DNA of 64,000 nt. It comes from Argopecten irradians (lineage: Eukaryota; Mollusca; Bivalvia; Pectinida; Pectinidae). Under the pieces are notes generated by a model. It was not told the DNA's origin. It worked only from the letters and a program-made list of their open reading frames with translations, and searched no databases. Where the stretch lies: positions 8,365,340 to 8,429,339 of the forward strand of contig NC_091142.1 of NCBI RefSeq assembly GCF_041381155.1. The letters are read 5' to 3'. Numbering within the stretch: the first letter of the stretch is position 1; each line of letters begins with the position of its first letter. Below, in pieces: positions 25,011 through 38,600 of the stretch. The position numbers and the translations under genes are program-made.

Positions 25011-25195
25011 TGTAAACCTGATTATTTTAGCGGTACTTTTATTTTAGAGCTGTCTTTAAAGCACTTATTCATGTACAATGCTGTAAAATGGTATTTCTGG
25101 TATGAAACCACCGAATTGCATTAAATTATATCCACACTAATTAATACTAATTTATAGTATTTTTTTTTTGTGCATTAGCACTAAAATAAGTATGT
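25011..25195. repeat. short palindromic element (ATACTTATTTTAGYG ends)
   Basis: Inverted ends TGATTATTTTAGCGGTAC and GCACTAAAATAAGTATG enclose about 180 bp with TTCATGTACA and ACCACCGAATTGCATTAAAT. A second copy lies at 50908-51098. Non-coding. Confidence 0.65.
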
Positions 25196-25700
25196 TTACA
25201 GCATTTGGATTTGACTTTGAGCATCATGATATTAAACCTTGAGCACCATATTGTGTATTTGACCTTGAGCACCATGATACTTGGATTTGACCTTCAGCAT
25301 CATATTTGGATTTAATCTAGAGCATAATGGTATTTAACCTTGAGCACCATATTTGTATTTGATCTTGAGCATCATGATATTTGGATTTGACCTTGATCAC
25401 CATATTTGGAGTTGACCTTGAGCACCATATTTGTGTTTGACCTTGAGCACCATATTTGTATTTGACCTTCAGCTTCATATTTGGATTTGACCTTGATCAC
25501 CATATTTGGAGTTGACCTTGAGTTTCATATTTAGATTTAACCTTGACACCATTTTATTTGGATTTGGCTTTGAGCATCACAATATTTGGAGTTGACCTTA
25601 AGCACCATGATACATGTATCTTGATTTGACCTTGAGCACCATATTTAGATTTGACCTCGAGTACCATATTATTTTGATATTTGTATTTAATATGAAATTG
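25196..25700. repeat. TTTGGATTTGACCTTGAGCACCATA minisatellite
   Basis: About 17 degenerate copies of a 24-28 bp unit, TTTGGATTTGACCTTGAGCA then CCATA, run through this interval between SDS and eIF3c. From 25700 to 26637 I see only AT-rich sequence and the eIF3c 3' UTR. Confidence 0.8.
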
Positions 25701-26637
25701 ATATTTTGACTTTCACCACACACATCACCAATATTTGGATTTTGAGGAAAAAACTTTCAAGAACATTTAGCTTTTTAAATTAATATACATTTGATCTTAC
25801 TTTAATATCAATATTTCATCTTTACATTTAACACATCATTTGTATATAATTTTCATGAGTTAATGACCCTGAACACAACATTGATAAAGTGTTGACGAGA
25901 CCTTCAAACAAACAACCTAGGTACTGGCATTCTGTTGGTAGTAGCACATGATATAGGAAAGTCGGACACAAAATTATGAGATTTGCTTAGAACTCTTTTT
26001 AGATACGTTGATTAGATATCTACAATTGTGTAAAAAAAACCACAACAGACATTTTAGATAGTCACACAAACAACACATTGCCAAATGATAATGGTTTATT
26101 ATTTTTTCATAAATAGATGTGACATGAACCGTATCAATCCCTAGCTTATATTGTGTAGCATGCACACAAATGATCATTTAAAATTCCCAATGTTTATTTC
26201 ACACCAGCACTTATTCCAAGTTAGCACATTAAGTCAAATGCGTCAAGGACACATATTAATCAATCGTTATCTTGAGAAGACCATTTATTTTAGTCCAGCA
26301 ATCTCCTCTAAGTTATCAAAACTAATTCCATGTTATTTCTACATGATCACTTCACTTAAATAGGAATACACAGTCCATTCCTAACAATCTGATGCAAACT
26401 TATATTTGCAATATATACACTATCAATTCCCAATCCAAATGCTTCAATTTGAACTGACAAGGTACAAATCATGAGTTTGCTGAAAATTTTTGAGAATAAC
26501 AAAAATTCTTCAAGAAAAGCACTCTCCTTGAAATTAGACAGGATGTCAAATATAGAAAAATGTTGACGATTTCTCACAAAATATCTTGGAATTCCAACAG
26601 TTACTTAAACAATCTTTGAACACTTGACGAGGCAGAT

Positions 26638-29600
26638 CTAATACCTTTGTTGTTGTCGCTGATTTCGACGACCTGAAAATAGCAAAACAAGAAATAAATA
26701 AGACATATGACTATTTGTATCTTGTAGAACATATGAAAAGTTACATTTATTTAATAGTAGGTATTACTGTATTCAGCCCAATGAGGGGCCCTAGTCTTTA
26801 AAGGCCCACTACCTTTCCGGAGAAAAAAATTAAAGGTTTCTTAAAAACATTAATATCATGAGAAAATACATATCGATGGCCTTAGATGAGGTAACAACAC
26901 CAAACATATGCTAGATTTCCTGCGTAATATAAGATAACTGTGGAGATTCATGTCGCTGTTTTGCCGTCTGGTGCAGTGACAGTCAACTACCGCGCGGTAT
27001 TTGGGTCAACGGCGGGAATCATAAGACGACCCGCATTAAAAAAAATTAACATACTATTTACTTTAATTAAATTGTTCAGAAGATGATGATAAGTGTAGTA
27101 TTAACGGTAAGTTTATAATAACTTTTGCGACTCTACAAAATTATCAATCTCGTTTTACATTCCCATTTTAAAAATTAAAAGCCGTTTCGGAAAGGAAGTG
27201 GGCCTTTAAGTTCATATAGAGTTAAAACTGTCTATAAAGACCAACCAATGGGGAAAATGATCACTAATTATAAAAGACAAAATGTCTTAATACACAAGTC
27301 AAATTGTGATATTAATGGTCTTCATAAGCAGGTGGTCTTTATACAGAGGTTTGGTCTCAAGAAGCCCTCTCAATATTCTTACAATTTCAAGGCATTCAAA
27401 CATATTAACATGTTTGTAATGAATTACCGTTTTGTAACTTTTATAAAAAAAATTTATATGATAATCTGTTAGGATCAAGATGACTACAAACCTTCCCAGC
27501 TATTCTGGTTCTGATTATTGTAGCCTCCATATTGTTTCCAGCCCGGCTTGTTATCGTTATTACGGTTGTCGTTATAACGGTTTTTGTTTTGCCATCCCCC
27601 CTTATCGCCGTCGTTGTAACGGTTCTTGTTTTGCCATCCTTTGTTATCTCCGCCGCCGTCGTAGCGTTTCTGATTTCCTTTTCCCTGCCAGCCACCTTGG
27701 TTCTGGTTGTTATTTTGATAGTTGAACTGTTGGTCTGAAACACAAATGCATCAAAGTAAGGAACTGTGTAAATTCTACAATAGTTGTTTTCCGAATTTTA
27801 CAAATATTTCAGATATTTAAAAAAAATCTTTCTTACGAATTACAAAAAAATAAACCACAAAAAGTTTTAATATCAGATACTAATATAAAATCAATTCTGA
27901 AGTAACTGAGAGGTTAATTTGTTGGCATATGTACAAGCTTTGTTTGAATTTAGATCTATTGAAATGTAAAATTTGACATTTTACCCTTTTAAGATTTCCA
28001 CTGAATTAAGATATTGTTCACAAACTTGGAAGTCAATATTCCTTAATTAGAAGCCAAAATTAACATGTTTAATTATTTCAATCTTCATAACCTTGAGAAT
28101 AATAAGGTCATTTGATTTAATTAACTGAGTATCATGTGATTCATGCAGACCTGAAATACAAAACTTTTGACCTGGTTTGACCCCTGTGACTAATCAAATC
28201 AGGTCAAGGTCATTCATTTAAACCAACATGAGAGCTCCTCCTCCCAGAATGTCACTGGCTCTACTATAGGACCCCTATATTACGGAACTGTAATAATTAA
28301 TGGAATATTTGGATACAGAGAAATAAATTTAATATCATATTTACATTTAATAAATTATTTATCAAGTGATACTATCCAGAGGAAAGAAAGGAAAAAAACA
28401 TTTCTTGAATACGGAAACCGAAACTCAATTATAGATTATTATATATCTTTAATTTTGTGACATCACAATACATGATGCACATCTTTATAGTGACATCATA
28501 TCATTATTCGAGAATATGCTGTTACTAGGTATGTAGTTTAAAAGCATTTAATGATTGATATGTGAAAGGTGCTAAATGAAGAATGTGTTTTCCGATTTTA
28601 ATTTTAAAAATGATTTAATCTAATTATGTTTGTGCATACATGTATTATCAGTATTTATCAACAAAACACTTGATAAAAACCAAGCCACATCAAAGTTCAG
28701 TGGAAGTTTATAATCTGGACACTTGATTTATTCTACAACACATTATTGTACCAAGGTATTCATTCTGAAACATTACAATTTGTCATTTCAATTTTTCCGT
28801 TTTAAAAGTGTTCCCACTTACTAGGGTCCACTGTGCATATACTAGCAATAAAAGGGTTTCCCAAACCAAAACCAGGGTGAAAATAAAGGGAGACAACCCG
28901 CAATCTCGCACACCAATAACCTCCCAACATCCACGCAGCTGTTGGAATAGCCTTGGACATAACCAATCAAACGACAGAGGAACGGGAAAGGGCAGATAAC
29001 TCACACCGAGTGAAGGAACTCACCACTCCAAGTGATATTGCGAGTCAAATCATCACTGTATTGAGAGAGTGTCAAACGTTATACTGCTTAAATAAAAGAC
29101 TAATGAGGCTCATCACCTGAGTTGTTTTTCTTCCATCTTTCTGATGTTCCTTTTACTCATTTATCCCTGAAAATTTGTAATGGACTAGTCTAGTCTTTGG
29201 TTTAGAAGAGTCTAAATGTGTCTTCTGGGGTGAATAAGTTAAGAAATCTTATTCATATAACAGAAATTAATTAATTCATTCCCAATAGACAACAGATGAA
29301 AGGCAATCAAATAATATGTCAAACAAGACGACATCTCAGTGGACCTAAAAAGCTCATTAAAGCACTGTATCTAGTTAAAGAAAGTTTAAATATTAATAGA
29401 TACACACTTCAGGATCCAATGGAAATACAAAGTCTTGTTAAACATGCAGTAGAGGAAAGAAAAGGGGAATTTCTAGAAAACTCGCCTGTATCAGAAGCTA
29501 CATTGCCGGTTTTGACTGCTGCAATATCGAGAGGCACATACACTGTACTGTAGCTGTGTGAGCACAACTTTGAAGTAATCTAATTTATAAGACTGTTAAT

Positions 29601-32600
29601 ATGAAGTTATTAAGGTAAAAGAATATTTTACCCTCAAAGTCACTTTGTTAGGTAACCAAGGTGTTACTAAAGATTTCACCTAGTTTAGTGAGGTCGGAGG
29701 TCGGAACATCTATCTTTCATACCAAGCATATGAAAGAGTATTTTTCTCTCATATCACATCATTTATGAGAACTTATTTGCTGAAAAGTGAAAATATTACA
29801 ATTTTTGCTCCAATGTTTGGCATTTCAGTGCAGTGTTTTGATGACTCTATAATGCATAACATATAAATTTTAGCAATTATCATATTTTCTTTTCCTAATT
29901 TCCAGACTTTGATAGAACAATTATTGAGAATTTATCAATTCATCATTGCATTTTTTCCTCTAATCAATTTTGATTTTTTTAAATGGTGCTGAAATAAGTA
30001 TGATATTTATAGTATATCCTTCCTTGTCACTTGCTTCTAAGTTATGCAACATTGTGCATACTTATGCAACCTAGACGCCAACAGGATGTTACCACAAAGT
30101 ACATAGGAATACTATCCTTTATATGAAAACTAGTAGATCAATAGATTGTTAAAGTTTCTTCTGTATTTATATATTTCATGTTTTCAAAAACATTTTCATT
30201 TACACGGTTAAAGGAAATTCATGAAAACTATTTTTTGCTATTCAATACTCTTTACCCCTTTGTAAAATCCTGTTTACTCTTTTCTACTGAATATCAAAAT
30301 CTGATCGCAAACAATATAACAAATATTTTCACAAAAAGGTATGAAGATTTCAGCACCTTTCCCAATTTTGAAAGGCAACCATTTGATTCCAGTTACTGAT
30401 AATGTTAAAGTGAAATCAACAGATGCAACCTATGGGGCACTTAAAATGAGTCAAATGATAAACCGACTTCAGAAAAAGTTTAGTTATTAAGTTCTTAGTA
30501 CAATAACCACCGCTTTTTGTGAATTAGTAAATAATGGTTAATATGGTTATTTAGTGAATTAGTTTTTCCCCCCAAATTCACAATAACTTTGTGATTTATT
30601 AATACTAAGTCTACAAAAGAGCTACTACTAAGGGAAGTAGTTCATCTGCTTCTAAATTCTCTCTTACTTTGTTTGCCGAAGAAAAGGTTTCCTTGCTTGA
30701 GGTCCATAATCCTTTCATTATTGTCCACAAGGGAGGAGACTTTCTCGGAGAGTTGGAGGGCGAGAGACTGGAGACGAGTCGGTTCAGTACGATGCATCAC
30801 CACTGTTTGTGTTGGCTCATCCAGAGACGCCTGTCAAAGGAAACAATGAATATTGAATACTATAAAAAAAATGACGCCTGTCAAAAGAAACATAATCGTG
30901 TTGGTTCGTCCAGGAACGTCTGTCAAAGGAAACTATGAATATTGAATACTATTAAAAAAAAGACACCTGTCAAAAGAATCATTGAATTCATCACATAATC
31001 GTGTTGGTTAATCCAGGGACGCCTGTCAAAGGAAACAATGAATATTGAATACTGTAAAAAAAGACACCTGTCAAAGGAAATATTGAATACATCACATAAT
31101 TGTGTTGGTTAATCCAGGGACGCCTGTCAAAGGAAACATCGAATATTGAATACTGTAAAAAAATGAGGCCTGTTAAAAAAACCATTGAATATATCACATA
31201 ATTGTGTTGGTTCGTCAAGGGACGTTTGTCAAAGGAAACAATGAATATTGAATACTGTAAAAAAATGACGCCTGTCAAAGGAAATATTGAATACATCACA
31301 TAATCGTGTTAGTTCAATCAGAGATGCCTGTCAAAGGAAACAATGAATATTGAATACTGTAAAAAAAAAAAAACGCCTGTCAAAGGAAATATTGAATACA
31401 TCACATAATCGTGTTGGTTCATCTGGGGATGCCTGTCAAAAGAAACATCGAATAATAATCGTGTTGCCTCATTCGAGGATGTCGGTCAAAGGAAACATTG
31501 AATACATCATTTCATCGTGTTGGCTCATCCAGGGATGCCTGTCACTCAACTACTTATATATCCTCCCAATTTTATTGATAGGAATCTCCATTCAATTTTC
31601 AAATCGGCAAATATTATTCTTTGAACATTTTTTTCTTCTTTTTTCTTTGTAAACTTATTTTGGAATGGAAAGGGCGAAATTCAGTTAAGATGGTTTACTG
31701 TGATTGTGATAGAGACCATTAAAACATTACATATTTCAAAACAGTCTTTGAGTTTAAAATTAAAACAAGCTTTGCGATTTCTGTTTGATCTATTCATAGA
31801 TATTTTTTCAGTGTATTTGTAATTAATGAAAACCAAACTCTAAACTTTAATTAATTAAGCCAAATGGTTGGAGTGCCTTACCATGAGCTCCTCATTCAGA
31901 ATCATTTTACTGATGATGGAGTGTACGATGGACCTCTCCAGCTCGAACATGTTGGCCAGGGTAACGAGACTGAGTGAATCGTACACACTACTGTAGGTAA
32001 ATAAGTAGGTACGTAGACTCTCCTCCTGGATCTTTGTCGTGATCATATCCTGTACTTTTTCTGGCTTAAAGAACAGATCCCAAACCTGAAACAAACACAT
32101 ATACTGTATTACAGGCGGCCATTTTTTCAGTGGTAATTATTTTTACGTTTAACCAGACATTGCTTTAATCAATGAGAAAATTTGATCTGTGAAATATTGA
32201 AAAATGATTGAATCATTATATATGCTGAAAGCCAGATCATGAAAATTAAAATGGCTTAAAATGGAATTTCTCAAGTAAAGTTAAAATATTCGTGTCAAAA
32301 AATTGATGTGCATTTAAGGAATTGATCTCCAACAAGAGCTGTTGGAAAACCACATAACTTGTCAAATAGCAAGAGTCATAAATAAGAATGATCAACTCTG
32401 GTGTAACCTCCCTTACAGAGGTAAAACAGTTTTTTTGCTGCTAGTCATATGGACTATATAATCATTAGTCCAAATTAAATATACACCCGTACTTCAGTCA
32501 TGATCAGCAAAGGATTTTAGACTACCACTCTTATAAAATATAGAATTAGTAGTCGTGGGCATCAGACTAGTGCTTAAAAGTTGTAGACTGGTAAAATAAT

Positions 32601-35600
32601 CTGTTTACTTATTATATTACTGTACTTCCTATGTCTTTGAATAGCCTTTGAGATATCATAAATAATGATAATTCATTATCTTGGACACCACAAAGATTTC
32701 AATTTCTTCACAGTAGTTCATACCTTTGTGCTCATCTTTTCATTGATGATATAATTCTTGCACTCTTTCCAGTTTCCAGTCTTCATTGCCTTTGAAGCTG
32801 CTACAACATGTTCTCTCATACTTTCTGGTGGGCCTGTCAGAGTCTGTCGCTCGCTCATCCGTAACACGTGATGGAAGTTCTTACTGATCATACGCCGACG
32901 GGCGTCCATCTCGTGAGCTGTGTATAAAAAAAATCACAGCTTCTAACTTTTCTTATGAATGGGAATGCATATGAATAAGTAAGTAAAGTTCTTTTGATGA
33001 GGGCTACATGTGTCAATCTTGATGCAATTCAAGTTGACATCGTACTGAAGCAATCTCTCTCACATTAAAGGACCTACAATTTGATGTAAGTTCAAATTAC
33101 CTATGGAAAAGAAAGCCAGAGTACTTGATGAAATAACATCAACCTATGGCCAGTTCCTTGTGGTAGTCAGATTCCTGTAAGTGATCGACCTGCCTTGTAT
33201 AAGGAATTAAATCAGATTTTGCTAGTGGAGGAGAAAGCCTGAGTATTAGGTGAAAAACCATCACCCACAGATGCCCCCTGTAATTGATACCTACCTGCCA
33301 TGTAGGGTATCTCCATCAGCATGGCAGACACTAGATAAACACACTCCAGCTGCTCCAGGTTAATGTGCATGTGGTACGGCAGCAGACGTCGCTTCTCTAT
33401 CTTCTCCTGTTCTGGTGTCCTCTCATGTTGTCTTTGTAGCAAAAGTCCCTGGTAACAAAAATAACCAAATATGAACTAACTTGTTGGTTTGAATACAGAC
33501 ACATACGATGAATTTGTCATTATTCCCATGGCAAAATGAAAATGTCTTAAGTTCATCAATTGGAAATATCAACATTTCCATTGCTATCAATGATTTCTTA
33601 CTAGAACATATCTATATTGTTATTAATGATATTGCACTATCTAAAATAATGTTGCAATCAAAGAAATATTTGTTCATAATGGCAATTTTCAGGAATGGTT
33701 ATACATGAATTGAGAATATTTGGAATACAATATTAATATCATTAATAACAATAAAGATATGTTCCAATAAAATGTCATTAAAGCAATATAGATAAGTTCC
33801 AGTGGATATAATTTACACACTGAGGCATAGTTATTTTTGGAAAGTATTGCACAAATAAAGATCTCTTTTGACATAGAAATTGCACAGCTAAAAGGGCCCA
33901 CATCAGCTTCAGAGTGAAGGGCGACTTACCTGGGCCAGGAGTTCCTTAGCACGACCTCCACTCTGTATATCGACCAGAGCGTTGTGGGCGTCACGTGTCA
34001 TACCCTGACGGAAGGCACACAGACCAAGCTGTACCATTGTCCTGTTGTAGAGGATCTAGAGGAGGGAAGTCAAACAGGTGCTCTTTATCAACACATTTCA
34101 AATTAATGGATACAGTCAAAATTGTTTTAAGAAACTAATGGATTAATGGAGAAAAGTTCCACAAGTGCTCTAAATTTACAGAAAAAATTTTTTACAGTAG
34201 TAAACTTCAGTGAGGGGCTGTATATGCAATCCTCTAAAAAAAAAAACAAAGAATTAAACCCCCATAGATGTTCAACAGTACCTTTGATTGAAATTTTTTG
34301 CAAAAAGATTATTTTCATGAGTCATCCGTTACCCACTAAATATGCGAAATTTTATCACACACGAAAATATTTACGCAAACAGTACATCAACAGCATGGAC
34401 ATTTGAAATGAATGACATTGAATTTGACCTATGACATCAATGACCTATAAACATTGACACACAATGACCTCTGACCTGTGTGGGGACATCAGAGTGGTGT
34501 ATGTTGTCCTGGAGATGAGACATGAGCATGAGGTCTCGGGCTTGGTACCAACGGTCGTGCAGGGCATGGTGGTAAATTTGGCACAGCATCGCCCGTGTCC
34601 TCAGACGATCGGTGTTATCCTTAGCATAGATGTATTTACACAGGTCTGCCATTAGGACCTTACTGGTATCCACTCCCTGTCAATTAAAAGGTCAAGGTAA
34701 ATGATAGTAAAGTAGTGTGACAGTAATGTAAGTCAAAGGTCAAGGTAATGTACTCATAGTGTGACCTCAATCAAGTCAAAGGTCAAGGTTAGTGTGACCT
34801 ATCAAGTCAGTAGTGTGCTCTAGAAAGGTCAAGGTTAATATGATCTATCAAGTAAAAGGTCAAGGTAATTGTGACCTATATAAAATCAAAGGTCAAGGTA
34901 GCTATAATCAATAAGGAAAGTAAAATTCTGGAAAGTTTAAAGTAGATAATGAAATGTTTCCTTTTTTTATGCAGACAGTATTTTGAATCACAAAGTTTGA
35001 AATCTTACACTTATTCAATATTGAAAACTAGGAAAAAAGTAAAAACAATATGGCAATTAATCAAATTTATATTTCTTTTTTTCTAGCTACTTTATGTTAA
35101 CGATCATAACATTAACTATGAAATCAATTTTCAATCACCTTAATCTATTTTTTTTCACAGATGTGAATTCAATACTTACATCAAATCCTTCGTCAAATAT
35201 TGTACGATCAAACTGAAAAATGAATTTGGATGAAGTAAAATAGTATTCAATATAGTCTTCAAATTGCCATTTATATATTCAATAATGTATATACCATTAA
35301 TAATGAGATCATCCATGGCAGACATCACACTTTTCAATACTGGACAATAAACATTAGAACAGGAAGCGAGATTTTTTCAAAGTTACAGAATTACCTCCCA
35401 TGCTGGTTGGAATTCATTAGAACGTCATCATTTTGTGATTAAATTACACATCTTTTTTTTTAAAAAAAAACCATAGTGTCACAATCAATACCTCCCTGCA
35501 TGGGCAGATGACTGTAATATTATGCAAATACGTAATTTAAAATGGTTATCCAACAACCAGTTAAACATCTTCTTTCCAACAGAAATTATTCTGTATCTAT

Positions 35601-38600
35601 GTAAATACCTTGTAGTATGTGTGTTCCACCCTACGGAGGTAAATACGACACAGCTCAGAAGATGTCGCCCGACATGGCTCTCCTGGTGATGATCGGTACT
35701 CCAAATACTGCTGAAGCTGTTCCAGGATTTCGCACATCACTGACTCGTCCTTCAATCTAAACATAGCATGGAACTCTTTAATGCTCACTAATTTACAGAC
35801 TTGATTTCATTTCTTCTTTTTTCTTTTAACAATATCATTTGGCAAAAATATGGTGAGGTGTAAAGTAAAATATGGATTATATTGTATAGCTATTAAGATG
35901 ACAATGCAAGTTAAAAAGCAGGAAAAAATATGAAGTATCAATTTCAACTACACTCCCCAGTCAGTCAGTTTAGTTCATTTTACTTGGATACTAACAGTTT
36001 ATGTAAAGCACATGAATAACACCAAATCCAAGCCTGAACTCTGACCCCTACCTGTCTACGTATTCTGTACTGTGAGCGTCACAGGCCTGTAACATCTTTG
36101 TGAATTCCTCGTCCAGTCTCTCCACTAGAGTTAGGATACAGCCTCTCACTCTGTAGGGCGATGCCTGTCAAATATATACAACTCTATCAACATATTTACT
36201 CATTTAACTCAAATACTTACTCAAATATAGCACACATTATAGCTCTATCTGCGCTCTTTTAACTAAAATACAACATACTCTACAGCTCTGAGCTCTTTTA
36301 TCTCAAATATCTACTTACATGTAATGAAGCACAGTAGATACACACACTTCTTATCCTATTCATTCACACATTTTTAATAGATACAAAATATCATTTTTAG
36401 AGTCCCATTCACAACTTTGCTCTAAAAACTATGTTTCTGGTCTCATCGTACAATTATGAAATAAGTATGACACACATTTTAAGGATGCAATAAAAATAAT
36501 GTATTTTTCTCTGCTTATTGTTCCTTTGTCATTTCACAATACAATTTCTAATATTTGTTTTCATGTCTTGGAACTGTAACACAAAAAATAAGTGTACTCT
36601 ATCTATAATAAAAAGTTTTATTTTTCATTCAGAATGCACTCTCAATAGACCAGTTTTTTACAGCATACAGTGAAGCCACTTAATGTCATGTTGGTTAATG
36701 TCACATTCTGCTTAATATCACATTCCTCTTAATATCACATTTACTTTGTGTAGCAATATTTTCTCTTCTATATCTCCATAACACTGACATAATTTGATAA
36801 AGATACTTACATCAAGGACCTCACTCTCCTCCAAGATGTTGTCACCTATTGTTATATCTCTATTTTCTTTGAGGACACCTAGTAATTTCTTGATGAAGGT
36901 AAGACACCTTTAAAACAAAGAAATGCAGAGATACTAAAATAGTGTCCAGGTATGGTTAATCCCAAAAACCAAAGATGTGATTTTAGATGTCAAAAAATCC
37001 TGCCGCCACTCTATACAACTCTCCCACATCAGATTCACACAGCCCAGAGGGTTGAAAGCATGTGGCAAAATGTCTGACATCTTAACCTCTTTAAATACTA
37101 AATATATGCTTATATTTGGGGGGACTTTTAATTTCACTAAATTCTTTAATTCATCTAAATTGGTGAAAAATAGTATCTGGCAAAATTTATCAAAATTAAG
37201 GATTTACATATCGAAGCCGGTCATGTAAATGATGATTTCAAAGGATTTGAATATAATTCGCGAAAACAAGTCCCCTGAGAAAAAGTTTAACAGTATCTCA
37301 AAATTTTACAATCACAAAATTTAACTATATATTGGCTAATGTGATACCTTACAGACATTTACTCATTCACCCCTGAAATTTTTAATGGACTGTCTAGTCC
37401 TTGATTTAGAATAGACTAAATTTATTTCAGGGGTGAACAGATTCACAGAAATACGTACACTTCCCACATCTCGGTCCTCATACAGGTAGCAATGTTTGGA
37501 TTGTAATCGTAAATGGCGGCCAGGATGTGAAACATGATCTTTACGCTGATAGCTGGTCCGAGACCTTTTCCGTCAGCAATGGTCATTAATTCCTTGAGCA
37601 ACTCTATCTGTTCACTTCGGTCTGTTCCTTTCTTTCCTCGGGCAGCAATAATCTCAGCTAATTTCTTCACAACAGCCTCGTGTGTGATATCAGCCTCCTT
37701 AGCAAACATCACGGTCTTTTCCTGAATTAAACAGAACGGAAATTACAAGACATAATTTCTTCAAATTCAAAAATTTTCAACATAACTCCTTTTAAATTTT
37801 GACATTCGAAAAATATTTATTCTCAAAAATATTTTTAATTTAATCAGCTGTCTCAAACACAGGACAAAACTTGAATTAGAAATAAGCATTAGAACAATTT
37901 GAGACAATCAACTGTTCTAAGCAATGTCCTAGCAATGCGACACCTTCTAATACACATAGTATTTATATAGTAAAGTTGACATATAAAGAAACATTCTTTA
38001 AAAAGACAAAAACCTTGACAGCAGAGTAGGCTGGTTTCTTCACAGGCTGCCATTTGGGTCGAGACTCTTTCTTGGCTCTGTCTTTCTTTCCCTCTTTCTT
38101 TGGGCCTTCCTCACCCGGTTTCCTACAATCCAATCAAATCTCTTATCGTAATTTCATCACAATTAAAGTGAATAAGCGGGAAAAGAAAGGCAAAAATGGC
38201 GTAAATATATCAAGTATAATTTCTTATATTATGATATAGAAAAATAAAATTTCCCATGAAAATTGCTCTGCATGTAACGAAATCAATTCATAATATAGGA
38301 ATCCTAAAATGTCCTCCCGGCTGGCTATGTCCATGATGAAATTTCCATGCACTGCAGCCTCGCTTTCAAAGAATATGTTTTTTAAAACTGTTCTAAATTA
38401 ACACGGGGCTATTCCATAATTTCAATGGTTAAATATGGACATCGCCAGTAGAACTTGACTATCATTTTGATATGCAAGGACTTTTGGAAGGCCAATGAAA
38501 TCATTTATTAAACTTCATTGCCCAACAATTCACTTAAGTGAATTCTTTAATATTTTTTTTTTCAAACCTTTGTCATCCTAGGTAAATATTTCTAATTCAT

